From: Selaginella moellendorffii
Taxonomy: Eukaryota > Streptophyta > Lycopodiopsida > Selaginellales > Selaginellaceae
Direction of reading: 5' to 3'
Assembly (NCBI RefSeq): GCF_000143415.4
Contig: NW_003314299.1
Location: forward strand, 989,837 to 1,053,836
DNA: 64,000 nucleotides
Position numbers and translations under genes: made by a program. Positions 20,763 through 33,339 of this stretch are shown one piece after another (the first letter of the stretch is position 1; each line of letters starts with the position of its first letter). The notes beneath the pieces are model-generated. The model made no database searches and had not been told where the DNA came from. It was given only the letters and a program-made list of their open reading frames with translations.

Positions 20763-21436
20763 TGTAGCGCACCTTATCTCTCTCCCCTTAACCCAACTGG
20801 AAAAGGGGCAATTGCTTGATGAGAGAGCCCTTAGTGGCTATTTTATCCCCATTTATCCCCCAAGGTTCTAAGGATCCACGGTGACAGTATATCCAAATCT
20901 CATCCCATGATCACATGCGCTACACTCACCCCCCTTTCAGAGATGTCAATGTCCTCATTGACTATTGACTAACAACCCCTACTAAGCCAAGGGGAACCAG
21001 CACCTCCATTTCCGCACTCAATCTACCAATCCTTCCATTGTGTAGACTAGCTATTCCATGTGAGGCAACTAGTCATCCACTCGTACCGCAGTCCCACGGT
21101 GGATACCTTCGTCCGTGGATACTCCACACAAGAGGAAGGACGTACGCATGGATGCCCAATACGTACGATTTCAAATTTAGGGGTAGGATTATACCTTGCT
21201 CAAGGGTATATTATACTTTTAAGTAGTCACTAATCAATGGGAATCGAACCTGTGCCATTTACTCCAATACCAACTGTAGCGCACTTTATCTCTCTCCCCT
21301 TAACCCAACTGGAAAAGGGGCAATTGTTTGATGAGAGAGCCCTTAGTGGCTATTTTATCCCCATTTATCCCCCAAGATTCCAAGGATCCACGGTGACAAT
21401 ATATCCAAATCTCATCCCATGATCACATGCGCTACA
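20763..21436 (-). mobile_element. TRIM (terminal-repeat retrotransposon in miniature), 674 bp
   Basis: Two 162-bp LTRs (20763-20924 and 21275-21436) begin TGTAGCGCAC and end GCGCTACA, and differ at five positions by eye. The element is flanked by the 5-bp duplication AGTAG (20758-20762 and 21437-21441). Read on the minus strand, GTTGGTATTGGAGTAAAT right after the first LTR resembles a tRNA-Met primer site, and GAAAGGGGGGTGAG precedes the second LTR as polypurine tract. The ~350-bp interior codes for nothing recognisable. Confidence 0.92.
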
Positions 21437-21441
21437 AGTAG

Positions 21442-24400
21442 CATATGGATTCACGTATTTTGAACAACTGTTAAAGTCATATTAGGATTTCTGATCTCCT
21501 CTTCATTAAAGTGTACCCAATATGCTTTTAGTTCACTCTCTTTTAAGATTTTCTTTAGTTTGGTTGAGCAATGATTTAGTTTGTTTTGAAGGGAAGTTAA
21601 AATTGCAAATATCATGAGCAAGTGCTTGGTAATCTCATTCTAGATCTTGTAAATACTTCTTTTCAAACTACTTTCCGCCCATTAAATTGTGAGGGAAATA
21701 TTGTATATTTATTACCTTATTTGATATAGACAATGACAATTTTATGTATAGGGACTATTCCCTCTAAAGCTTTATAGGTAAAATCAATTATTAGTCTATA
21801 TTTATATATTTTGAGGTCTATTAGCATTGCTATTATGGCAAGTTTGGTTATTATGCCTTGTTTATGGAATGAATGGTACATGGTTTTGGTATGTAATGTA
21901 TTCTTCTTGTAAATTAACCTATCAGTCACTCTTAGAAACAAACACCTAACTTCCCAATCAATTTTGAAATGGGGATGGTTTTCCTTTAGAGGCCAAATAT
22001 CTAGGATATTTCTTATATGAAAATCCTAGAAATTTCTCGAGTAACAAATGTTATTTTTCATAATGTATTTGTTTTGCTCAAATATGGTTCATCTTAAAAG
22101 ATTTTTACTCCACAAAATTTTGTTACTTATTAATTCAAATTTGGGATTGATTCAACATCTATTAGCCCAATTATCAACAAGCATATTTCTACCATGGGTA
22201 TCCAAGCTTTATTGTGGACCGTTAAAGTTTCTATAATAACTTTTTTGCCTAAAATTGCATAAAATTGTGGCAATTGTTTAGTAGGCAGAATTTTATAAAT
22301 CTTTTGCAGGTTTTAATATTCAAGATTTGCGTTTAGCTTGGATAAGTAGACTATCTCTCTATCTAGGAAAAATCCTGATACTATTTTCTTTTTGTAAAGG
22401 TAACTCCACAGATATAAATTTCATTTCTATTGTGTATATACAAAATAATCTAAATGTATTATCACACTTTCTTTGACAATAGTAATGGTACCAAGAGTTA
22501 GATTTCCATATACTTTAATATTTCTAAACTTGTTTTAGTTCTTTAGAGATTAAAGTGATGGTAGTAGTGTCTCCAAGACTAATGTCTACATCTAGCAACA
22601 AGCTCTACAGTTTTCTATTCCATGTTTAAATAAATAAAAAATGAGTTTTGATCAATTCATCTAAATGTACCAAGCGTAGAACAGTTTAAACGGTTAGAGT
22701 GGTTTGTGATAACTGTTTTTGAATTTTCAAATTGTGAGTTTTGTTTAAGTCTTATAAGCTCTTGTAGTATGTGTAGGAGAGTTAAACTCGAGACAAGTCT
22801 ACTCTCAAACTGTGTCTAAGTAGTAGTCCAAAATAAAGGACTTTAGGTCAAAGCTTTGAGACAGCACAATATTCTAATTATGATTCTACCTTTGTTAAAG
22901 CTTTGTAAGATTTGAGTGAAGAATTCCCTAATTTGTTCTTCACTAAGGTTAGCTTTAGCTCTCTTTAAGTTAGAGTAAAAAACAAGAGTTATAAATACTT
23001 AATTTTCCTATTTGTGTATGCTTAGAAAAATTGTGATACACTGTTGAAAAATGTATCCTTTAAAAACTCAAATGGAAACTTCCTTAGAAGGAAAGAATTC
23101 TAGAGTAATTGATTGTGTTTTCCATATCAAATAAACCCCATTCCTTTTTCTTTTGGATTTTTCTTAAGAAATTGCTAGCAAAGTAATTTAAACTTGAGCT
23201 TCTTAGCAATGTATGCCGTATTTCATTTCAAATTCATCCCATGCTCTAGACGGTTGAAAATTATTTTTTTTGCGTTATCTGGGCATTAAACCATTACAAT
23301 CGCAAAAAAAGCTTCTTTGTTCAGTGTTGTCTGGGCTTAAATCCTCTACAATCACTAAAGAAATTTACTTATGATTCCTGATGTTGGGCACGTTTGGAAT
23401 TCATAAGCAATTTTCTCCCAGTTATTTTTCAAACCAAAGAGTGATAATTTATCCCACTATACTTGCCAAAAGTGAATAAGGCTTTTTTTGCCCGCACTCG
23501 TGTTCTCGCCACTACCTACAAAATAATGGTAAACAAACAGAGACAAGAATGTAAAAGAAGATGAGAAGAAGAGAAGATAAAAAAAGAATAGAATATAATT
23601 CAGCCTCAAACCCTAAAGGCGTGAGTAAAGACAAGCATATATCATTCTCTTAACTCTACTTTGCACTAACAGTCATATGTGGGAAAAAAAATGGTTAATT
23701 CAATGCAAATGCACACAATAGTGAATGGATGTTACTTTCTAATACGTCTAAGTGCTATTTATAAACTATATAATTTTATAACCATTCCTAACTGCTTCTC
23801 GCTTAAGTTGGGTTTTTCTTCTTTGGATGCTTAAACTTAGGCATAACTCCATTTCGTCTAAGCTTCCTTCTTTTGCTCTACTTAGGAAGATATACAAGAT
23901 AAAACATTTACCTCTTCATCATGTTATTAATCGATGGTGAATGAGAAAATTGACATATCTGAAAGGTGGTTTCCCTTGGTTCAATAGGGGTTGAAAAGGT
24001 TGTTAATTGATGGTTAATGAAGGCATTAACATCTCTAAAAGGTAATTCCCCTTGGTTTAATAGGGGTTGTTAATTGATGGTCAATAAAGACATTTGAAAG
24101 GGGATATAGGGAAAAAATAGTTATTAAGGGCTTTCTTTTCTAACAATTACCCCTTTTTTAATTAGCTTAAGAGGATAGAAATAAAATGTGTTACAAAATT
24201 GTACTATAATATTGTAGGAAGTAATTAATTTTATAATATTTTATTTATATGTATGTAATGGGATTTTGTAACTATATATACTCTGGCTTCTAGGATTTAA
24301 TAGTTTTCTCTAAGGAAATACATGCTTATAGTTACCTTATCAATTTTTCTTTAGATCATGTTAAAATGGAATATAATATTTGTTATTTTGATACTATTCT

Positions 24401-24830
24401 AATTTAGTTCTCAATTTGATAATTTTGTTGATTGGGTAGCATATACTACACAATTGCTAGTAAAATACTAAGGTAAGCCTCAACTGGCTATGAGATCTGA
24501 GGCCTAGAATTCTCTCAATTACTTGGTTTTAGTAAAAATTGGATTGATGTATTAGCCACCAATGTGAGACAACACAACTTGTATTGTTATTAAATGATGC
24601 AAGACAGAATTGTAACATATATAACATACATGGTTTAGGGTTTTATCACTCATGCTAAGGAGCTCTTGATTCCTGAGGGTATTTGTGCATTGCAAATTAA
24701 ACTTGGAGTTTTCAATAAGATTCCATCACAAAGATGATTGTTTCCCATTTTGGGTAAGCTATTTATTTTCCTAGATAGTTTTCTATGGAGGAAGAAGATG
24801 ATATATTTTCTCTTATCTTTTTAAATAAAG
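21442..24830. other. AT-rich stretch, no gene recognised
   Basis: Long AT-rich sequence with only short, atypical ORFs. It may continue the decayed retroelement of 19.5-20.6 kb, but no RT, integrase or protease motif could be read. A short imperfect direct repeat (TCTGGGC..AAA..ACAATC) occurs near 23277 and 23328. Confidence 0.5.
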
Positions 24831-25320
24831 ATTAGTCATTTCAACTTAAGTTTTAAGTATTTTCAGAGATTGGAGAATGAGTCTTGGCAATGTGTGTTTT
24901 GCTAGAGTTCCACTATCTCAAATCATCATCTAATGAAAAACAATTACCCATGCTCTAGGATGCGAGCATTTATAATGTGTTACATTGCACTAGATAAGAG
25001 ACTAGAGGAAGCTTAAAAAAAAGGAAGGATTGATGGCATAGCCATTTTGGTTGTGATGTTTTGTCCATTGATTAAGTTTGTATTGATTATTTTTAAGATT
25101 ATTATTGTAATTAAAATTATCACTTTAACTTTAGCACTATCTAAATGTGCTTTCTTGATTTCTTGTGAATAAACATTGGTATTCTTTTGACCATTTAAGA
25201 AAATTGAGAAAACAATTACTTTATTTTTACTTTTTATAAAGTGTACAATCTTTAATAAATGAAGTCTTTGTGTTGATGGTGAAAGGCTTTGCCAACCACC
25301 TAGCATTTGCTCTAAGAAGA
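24830..25320 (+). repeat. Segmental duplicate of 48715-49165
   Basis: Shares, in the same orientation, TTTTAAGTATTTTCA, ATTACCCATGCTCTAGGATG and ACTAGAGGAAGCT with 48715-49165, followed by the CTTTGCCAACCACC segment. Non-coding. Confidence 0.7.
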
Positions 25321-25949
25321 AGAAGTGTCATAAATTCAAAGGCTGAACCTTCAAGTTTCTTAGGATATTTAAAAAATATTGTTATTCTCTCAGACTCTAT
25401 TGGAAAGACAAGATGTGCTCTTTAGTTGTATGAGGATTGCACTGAATTTCCCACTCTTACTTTTGTGGAATTTCAAAGGATAGACACACTTAACTCCTCA
25501 AAGTCCTATTGCTGCCTCTTGCTTCAGGTGGTTGTAACATGGTTCCTACCTTCTTACTGGTGATTTAGCCCATTCCGCTCTGTTCAGGGTTTAGGGTTTA
25601 CAGTCAAATCAAGAAAAGATTAGATCAAATGAAATGGGAAACTTGCCAAATACATGATGTATGGATGCACTATTTGTTACCTAGAGAATGAAGGAGGCTT
25701 TTATTTAGGAAAAGCATGCTAAGCTGAGACAATAACAATCTTGACTCAAAACATTGGCAAATCTAGAGAGCTAAAAGTTCAAAGCCTTTGTAATTTAACA
25801 CTTCTATTCAGCATTGTAATTAATAAAATATTCAGCAACTTTGATAAAAAAAACTCTAATAAAAGTTCAATTCATCGACTCTTGAAGCTGAAGTTATGTT
25901 GGACAATCCAGTTTAACAAAATCACTCAATAATCATATAGCTCCAATTC

Positions 25950-27235
25950 TGCAATAACACCTACACTGCTTTTCTCGTTAACAATAATAACTCCTAAGTA
26001 AAGTTCTCTACACCCTCTTTAAGAAGTGAAAGTAAAGACATGGCCATGTCACTTGAGTAAAAGGGCATCACTTATATAACAAATATGAGAAAGCTTTCCA
26101 ACCTAAAGATCTCTCTTTGTAAAAGCAAACACAAATATTCTATGACTACTTTAGATTTTATGTTACACAGATCTATAAGAAACTTAGCAAGGGCACTCTT
26201 CCTTTCACCTCTAGCTGCTTGGGCTACACATCAAGCTTCATGTCATGATGTCCACTACCAAATCCAAATGAAACCACAGTCTCAATAACCTTGATGGTGA
26301 TTGAGAAACTTCAAAAATTTCACTCTCAACTTTGTCATCAGCACCACTCTCATTTGAAGTTTTGTCATGAATCAATTCATTTGCCTAGAAAACTCCATTA
26401 GCACTAACAACAAGATTTTTGATCTGCCCATATTCCTACAGCAAAGCCATAACATAGAGCAGACACTTATCACATTTGTGCCTTCCTTTGCTCTGTCCAA
26501 TAACAAACAAAAATGTGTTATAATCCCATTGGTAGAAAAAACATCATCCTGATTTTCCTAGGTACCATGGAAACCGAGGCTGCCTTGGACCTATGATCTA
26601 ATAGTTGCAAAATGCTAGGCAATCAAGTTTACTATTATAGATTCTTATTCCTAAATTTCACCCATATAAATATACTTTACTCCATTATTTAACATGGTAT
26701 AACCCAAGTCAAATAAAGAACAAAGATAAACTGGTTTCCCACCATCCTTACTATACCTAAATTCAAAGAGTACAATAAATTTCTAGCTTGTGCAACGGGT
26801 TTGGAGTTTGGCTCCAAATTCAGGTGCACTACATTTGATATCAAAAATACAAACACCTATCTATATGCTCATTAAGTTGCTTCATGACCAAGCCATCCTA
26901 GCCAACAATAGATTATTATAGCTCACTAGTTGTTTTGGTTAGGCAGGTGACATCTATTCATTGCATTAGGTGTTAGTGGTTAGGACAATGGTTACAAAAA
27001 CAGTTTTAATATTTTCTCTTGATGACTCAGCATGGCTCAGACCTATGTTAATCTCATAAGACTTTAATCTACTTGCTTGTTGTGAAACTTCTTGCTTCAT
27101 ATTAAGATTTTTGTCAAGGTAATAACATTGGTTGACCAATCACTCCCACCACCTTCTATTCACAACAACCAAGAAAACAACATTTGACATACTTAATCCC
27201 TCAATCTTGTTCATCTCATGCATGCTTAACCTACT
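25950..27235 (+). repeat. Segmental duplicate of about 38880-40095
   Basis: Non-coding DNA shared in order with 38880-40095 (AACTCCTAAGTAAAGTTCT; CTTATCACATTTGTGCCTTCC; GATGACTCAGCATGGCTCAGA; CTCAATCTTGTTCATCT), with small indels. It precedes the PPR pseudogene of copy A. It ends at a (GA)n microsatellite, 27240-27260. Confidence 0.75.
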
Positions 27236-28280
27236 TGAAGGAGAGAGAGAGAGAGAGAGATTGGATCGTGGGCTGAGATCATCGCATTCCACGCCACAAG
27301 ATCCTTGTCCGGCATCTCATTGAAGACGAGGCATGCATGATCAATCTGCCCGCTCTGTGCCTGTGCCGTGATCATTGACATCCACAAGATCACGTCCCTG
27401 GCCGCCATTACCCAGAAGAAGCACTCTGCACGGTCGAATCGCCTGTTGCGCACACACGCTGCCATGATCGCATTCCAGTCACGTCCCTCTGCGCCATTGC
27501 CACGAAGATCGCCGTCGCCACGCCCAGATCGCTGGCCTTGCTGTACATGTCCAGGAGCACGGTGGCCAGCACAGGATTGTCTAGCGATGATCCCTCAAGA
27601 GCGCTGTGATGGATCAGCTTACCAGTAGCAAGATCGCCGCTGATAGCGTAGGCACTAAGGATCCCCACGAATGTGATCCCGTCCGGCCTCGCACCCTTGA
27701 GATCCATGCGCTTGAAGAGATCGATGTAATTACGCATTTGCCCGTGCCGGGCATTTGCTGCAATCAAAGCGTTCCAAGACGCCACATCATTCTCAGGAGA
27801 ATAGAGGAACTGATCTTCCTCTAAAAGAATTATATCCTTCTTTTCGCATGCGATGATCAAAATAGTGTATGACACGACGCTTTCTTGAGGGATCCTCGCA
27901 AGAACAGATCTACCATACAGCAAATCCCCGCCTTGGGCAGTTGCTGTGAGGAGGATGTCGCGGAGGCCGTGCGTCCGGTTTCCCCGTAAGCCTGGAGCAT
28001 CGCATTCCAGGATACGATCGTCCAGTAGGGGATCTTCGCGAAGCACTGCTCCACGATCGCACTGGCGCCCCAGCGCATAGGACGTGATGAGCGCGTTCCA
28101 GGCCACAGCGTTGCGCTGCTCCATCTCATCGAAGAGCACCCTCGAATCGCCGAGGCTCTGAGCCTGCGCACACGCCGCCAGGAGGATCGTCCATGAGAAG
28201 ATGTTCGTGGAGGGCATCCAGGCGAAGATCTCCTCGGCAGTGGCGAGTCTCGGTGAAAGCCTGCGCGATCGAGTTCCATG
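27226..28280 (-). pseudogene. PLS-type PPR protein pseudogene (copy A)
   Basis: Minus-strand frames give PPR repeats: FAWMPSTNIFSWTILLAACA, EMEQRNAVAWNALI, ENDVASWNALIAANARHGQM, KGARPDGITFVGILSA, VLATVLLDMYSKA and MPDKDLVAWNAMISAH. Several frames are needed (27226-27465, 27408-28217 and upstream), so the gene is broken. A C-terminal E/DYW region is missing. Its 5' part is cut at about 28281, where NPF-like sequence in the opposite orientation begins. The same junction is in copy B at about 43107. PPR proteins act in organelle RNA processing; this copy cannot. Confidence 0.8.
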
Positions 28281-28281
28281 G

Positions 28282-28556
28282 AGTGTTCGTGTATGCCGGG
28301 AGGACCGAGTTCTTCAACGAGGAGTCCCCCGAGGCAATGCGGAGATTGATCGGTGCGCTCTCGCTCGCTACAAAGGCTTTAGGGAGTTATAGCTTATCTT
28401 AGTAGTGTTCTTGGTCTTGCGGTGGAGAAGATCACGAGCAAGGATAGCGGACGCGGGAGCTGGATCGATCACCATAACTTCTTCTGGCTCTTGGCGGCGC
28501 TCGTCGCCATTGATCTTGGCTTGTTTCTTGTGTGTGTCCACTGCTCTAGCAATTGA
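28282..28556 (+). pseudogene. NPF (NRT1/PTR) transporter C-terminal fragment (copy A)
   Basis: Encodes GRTEFFNEESPEAMRRLIGA, a stop after LGSYSLS, then in another frame VEKITSKDSGRGSWIDHH and FFWLLAALVAIDLGLFLVCV. These match the last two membrane segments of the intact gene at 57390-59100. Everything upstream is replaced by the PPR pseudogene. It runs directly into the GGH remnant. Confidence 0.85.
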
Positions 28557-29210
28557 TGCGGGAACCATTGTAGCGAACTTCCTCGCGCTCGCTGTGATCG
28601 CCGCCGCTAGGATCATCCAGCTACCCGAAGAATCCCGAGAGAAGCGGCCGCTGATTGGGATTCTCAGGAGCTACATCAACAGGCTGGAGCCCGGCGATCC
28701 CAGGCGCTCCAGCATATCTTACATCGCTGCCTCGTATGTGAAATTCGTCGGGGCCGGGGGTGCTCGCGCCGTTCCTTTGCTTTACAACGAGCCTTGGGAG
28801 ACGCTAGCTGGAACTTCTAGCCGTGATCGTCAGTAGCAACCATTCCATCCTCGACTGTTACAACGCACACAAAGCTGCTGGAGCGCTAAACTTCGCGGGC
28901 GACTGGGCCAAAGAGCGCAGCATGTTTACCTGGTAACGAGTCAGTTCTTTGTATGTGCTTGTGAAATGTTCTTGGTCCAGGTTTCCTAAGGACATTCTGG
29001 ATAAGGTGGAGCACGAGAAGCTTGCAATGCAGAATCACATTGTAAGGTTCTCAGCACTTACTTTGTGTTTTCTTCTTCTCATTTCTTTGGCTTGAATTGC
29101 AGAAAGGTCTATCTCCACAGACTTGGAGAAACACACAGAGCCTTAGAGATTTCTTTGACGTGCTAACTACAACTCTTGACCTGAATGGGAAGGTAACTCT
29201 CAGTGCCAAA
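28557..29210 (+). pseudogene. Gamma-glutamyl hydrolase pseudogene (copy A)
   Basis: Exon 1 (RIIQLPEESREKRPLIGIL, then SYINRLEPGDPRRSSISYIA) has lost an 8-residue segment and jumps at about 28807 straight into exon 3 sequence, so exon 2 and the catalytic-Cys part of exon 3 are gone. Exons 4 (about 28981-29041) and 5 (about 29101-29190) are still visible. Exons 6-8 are absent, replaced by a SINE. The intact relative is at 52071-53531. Confidence 0.85.
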
Positions 29211-29265
29211 TCTCTTGAGCCATCTTTGATAATACAACTACTATTATTTTAGCTGAGGTCTGTAA

Positions 29266-29600
29266 TCCGTCGCCGTCAAGTCCGGTCAGGATGCATGGCT
29301 TTCACCGAGGCGACCCTGGTTCAAATCCCAGCAACGGAATTGTATTTGATCCTCCCCACCTCAAAAAAAGGATGTGCACACTTTTCACAAGGGCAGAATA
29401 CCCCACTGAATAATCTCAACTGGCTGCCCACTTGCAGGCAGGGATGATATTGCAAGTTGTAAGTAATCTGCCCTGGTGGCAGGCGAGTACGATGCTGAGA
29501 GGTGTTATTAGAAGTGATGATTGTGGTATACGGGAAAAAGCTTTCACCTGATGCTTTTCCAGAGCTACAGCTCTCGATGTGGAACCCATAGCTTTGTGAG
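29266..29600 (+). mobile_element. tRNA-Glu-derived SINE-like element (copy A)
   Basis: 29266-29339 folds conceptually like tRNA-Glu(UUC): TCCGT at the start, GGCTTTCACC around the anticodon, CCTGGTTCAAATCCCAG as T-arm/B box, and ACGGAA at the end. It is followed by a ~260-bp non-tRNA body shared with 51661-51913 in copy C. The two copies were probably carried by the module duplication. Confidence 0.65.
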
Positions 29601-29978
29601 TTCGCATCTAATTCTATTGTTAAATTGATCGCACCTGTCCAATCGAGTTTAGTTCTTGGTAACAATCTTATTGATAAACCCACGTGGCTAACGTGGTCTG
29701 TAGAAACCTGTATACTACTTACGTCGAACAAAACAGTCCTCCAAGTTCAGTACAAGCATGCCTACGGGCTTGCCCTAACCTCTTCATTAAGCCATTTGTT
29801 TCTTTCCACTACGAAAGAGAATGCTCTTCTTTGTGCTGGAAAATAATCGGGAGCTCTGTGAGAATAATCAACCTGTATCATTTTTTACTTTAAACACCTT
29901 TATTTAGATGATTAACATAACTAATGAAAATGCAAAACTAAATTCAAGATAAAACAATAAATATAAACACCTTTACCC

Positions 29979-31170
29979 ACATCTCCTTTGAGAATTACAC
30001 CAAGCAAGTCTACTATTTCCCGCCATCTAGCAGGGATGATCTTGTCGCGAGCTTGAGAGCTTCGCTGTCCAGAGTGCTTGTCCCGTTTTATGTCTTGGCA
30101 GGGCGGGTGCGCAGGGCGGAAGATGGTCACAAGCTGGAGGTGGATTGCAACGATGCTGGCATCTTGTTTGTGGAGGCGAGTGCCCCTGATGCCAGCTTCA
30201 GCGATTGGAAAAACATGGCGTTTTGCTCCATCGAGCAGCATCTCAATCCTTCAGAAGTGGCCATTACGGATCCAGACACTGCTCCGATCTTCAAAGTTCA
30301 AGCAGGTTTCTTGATATCGCAGTTAATTCCTAAATATTCATGGAATTCCTGAATCTAGGTGACGAAGTTCAAGTGTGGTGGGATAGCATTGGGGATCTTA
30401 GTGGCCGAAGTGGTGCTGGATGGATCCTCATTCTTTGCGTTTGTGAACGCTTGGTCCGAAATCCACCGAGGCCTACCGCTTTTGAGGCCTCCGGTATTTG
30501 CCTCTAACATTTTCCAGGCCAGGCAGCCCCCAGAGATCATTCTGCCAGTCCGCGACTACTACTCCTCTCCGGTCTATAACACTCACTCGGCCAAGTAACA
30601 TCCGAGTACGCAGTGAAGATGTTTGAGGGATCCTGACCAAGTCGACGATCTTACCCGAGACGTTCACAGTGGTCCGTACAGCTATGGCCGCCCTCCAACC
30701 TCGTTCGGAAAGCCATCACTGAGGCCAGAGATCCAAGACTCAATCATCACAAGCTATGTCTATGTGATCTCTCTCAAGGGCAAGAACCGCTGGAACCTCC
30801 CAGTCCCAGCCTCATACATTGGCAACAGCATCCACTCACCATGCCTCACTGCCAAGGCCGGGGACATTAAATCCCGCCATCTCTCCTATGCTGTCAGGCT
30901 CTTCCACGAGGATCTATTTGTTACTCCAGGTAATCGAGGAGGAGGTATTGGTGCGTTTGCCAGCAGCGTTTCTACACACCCACGTATCCTAAGCACCACT
31001 CAAGAACACATGCAATCCACCATCGACTGGATGGAGATGGAGCTGTGCAGAGGAAGGAAGATCAATCTAAATGGTGATTTTGTGTCAGGGACTAGGATCT
31101 ACAGCACGAGCTTGCAAGTTTCCCTGTGTATAGTGTTGATTTTGGATGGGGAAAGGTTGTACTATACTTA
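29979..31170 (+). pseudogene. BAHD acyltransferase pseudogene (copy A)
   Basis: Lacks the start and first ~30 codons and begins at [20 protein letters not shown]. The GC-AG intron is at about 30303-30359. Exon 2 (VTKFKCGGIALGILVAEVVL) has an 11-bp-scale deletion creating a stop after YNTHSAK, a 2-bp change near 30629, a ~23-bp deletion near 30703, and a ~60-bp insertion at about 30918-30980. The DFGWG region (about 31137) is followed by loss of the C-terminus. It shares EVVLD in place of HXXXD with the intact copies. Confidence 0.9.
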
Positions 31171-32671
31171 AGGTTTGATTACACTCCCCGCAAGCACAAG
31201 GAGCCAAGCACACATAAGGAACTGTGCAAACTTGTGCTATCGATCTTAGTCCCCGACACAAAATCACTATTTAGAATTGGTGTTGGTAATAGATTTATTT
31301 GTAAGCTTATTTTACTCTATATATATTATTTGTTTTCTTTTAGAGATTTTCTATGCAATGAACCAATCAAATTATACTTCAACTGTCATCTTTGGGGCCA
31401 GAGTGAAGTCTTTTGCTCTTGGCCAATAGGACACCTGCAAACCATTTTGCTAGAGAAGAACAAAGTGCAACATGTATCTTGGGCAATGAGCTGGGGGAGC
31501 AACAGCTGTCACACTCTCATAGGACTGCTCAAGGGCAATTGGCTGTGAATTATATTGGCCAAAGACACAATTGGCATGATTTTTTATGTTTGTGGTGTTT
31601 CTCATGCTCAAGTTTTTGCCTTGTAGACTTCTTTAGATCCGTGCCAATTGTCATTTATGGTTGCCACATGAATATGAGATGAATTCTTGGGTATTACCAA
31701 TAACTCATACTATTCAGCATGAACTGAACCAAGAACTTCACCTCCCACAGAATTTGCAAAATGTGTGTATTAGTAAGGTTATTGTTTTTTTTTTTTTATC
31801 TTTGTGTTAAATTGTGCTATGAGGGTGGCTTTTCTCTGAGCTGTGGCAACTATGTCACCCATGACAATGTGCATGTCTTGGACATGTCCATTACGTCATT
31901 ACACAATGCATTCTTAGCTTTCCATTTTGCAAAATTTTTCACATTCTGTTTCATTGGCATAAGTTTAATTTTCTACAAAAGTAATATTAGAAACTTCATC
32001 TTTTTTCAATATTCCTGAGAAAAAAGGTGTTTTAGATTCTTATACCTTTATCCCTTTCTATATAAATAATCTTACTTTAATACCAAAAAGGTATTTACTC
32101 ATTTAAGTTTGCATAGAATATTTTGAATTTTTATACATTTGTATTCACCTAGTGGGTCCAGGATTTCCCAACCTCCCTTTGCTGTTCATTTTCAGTTTGG
32201 GCTAGGTTTAAAAGAGTGTTAGTAGCTATGGTTTTGAGAAAAATTGTTGTGATGGTTTGGAAATAATAGTATAGCTTAGCTTGCAAGAATAGACAGAAAC
32301 ACTTATGTAGTTTGTTTCTCTATGGTCTAATTAGTATTTCATTTTGCAATGGCAGTTGTTTGAGATCTAGAAGTTTAGGAGGCTCCCCCAACCCTCAAAT
32401 TGCATATCTAGACCAACTTTGGTTTCCATGGTTTTTGGAAAAATCAAGATGATCTTTTGCTTGCCAATGGGTGCATGACTGTTTTTAGGTTGTTGTGGTT
32501 GCTCCAAAACACAACAAGCCCATCATCCATGGGGAGGATCACAACATTTTTGTTTGTTATTAGGTAAAACACAAATATGACAAATGCCTGCTCTTGTGTA
32601 TGGGTTTGTGTTTGTGTGATCAATGAGAGTGAGCAGGAATGTGGCAGTCAGAGATCTTGCAATTTCAGGAC
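31171..32671 (+). repeat. Non-coding downstream flank of copy A
   Basis: Collinear with about 45400-47135 downstream of copy B (CAACATGTATCTTGGG; GAGGGTGGCTTTTCTCTGAG; CAACTTTGGTTTCCATGG; GATCTTGCAATTTCAGGACAT). Part is also found inverted at 49250-49735 downstream of copy C. No gene recognised. The series is interrupted at 32677 by a chromovirus and resumes at 38338. Confidence 0.7.
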
Positions 32672-33339
32672 ATTAATGTCAAGACCCCCCAACAAAATCA
32701 AGACTGGAAAATGCAAAAGACAAAGAGAAAAGCTAGTGGAAACAAAGAAAAGGCCTTAGACTGGCGTTGATTCAGATTGTGGAGAAATGGAACAAGGCTA
32801 ACCTATATATACTATAGGTTGATGAAGCTCCACCACTCTTGGATCGAGGACGGCCTAAATATAGCTGATGTCAAGGAGGTGCCACATCAATATCAGGAAT
32901 GTGGCTCGAGACTCAGGAATTGTACAGGAAATCAGAGAGTCAGGAATAGGGAAGTGTCTCGAGAGTCAGGAATAGGGAAGTGTCTCGAGAGTCAGGAATA
33001 GGGAAGTGTCTCGAGAGTCAGAAATAGGGAAGTGTCTCGAGAATCAAGAATGTGGTTTGCAGGTCAGGAATCTGGCGAGAGTCAGGAATGTGGCAAGAAT
33101 TGGGGGATTCCTGACAGCACCCCCTCCTCAAGAACAAGTGGAACGAGGATGTGAATGAGAACGACGAGGAGGATGAGATGAGCGGCGAGGGATGGGAGAT
33201 GGAGAAAAAGAATGAGGACTGGGACGAGAAGGATAGCGATGGTGGAAGTTTTGAACAAGGTTAGAAGAATGAATCAGGTTGTCCGCAGGTTCCCAAGTGC
33301 GTTCTTCAGGCCCGTAACCCTTCTAGTCGACTAGATAGT

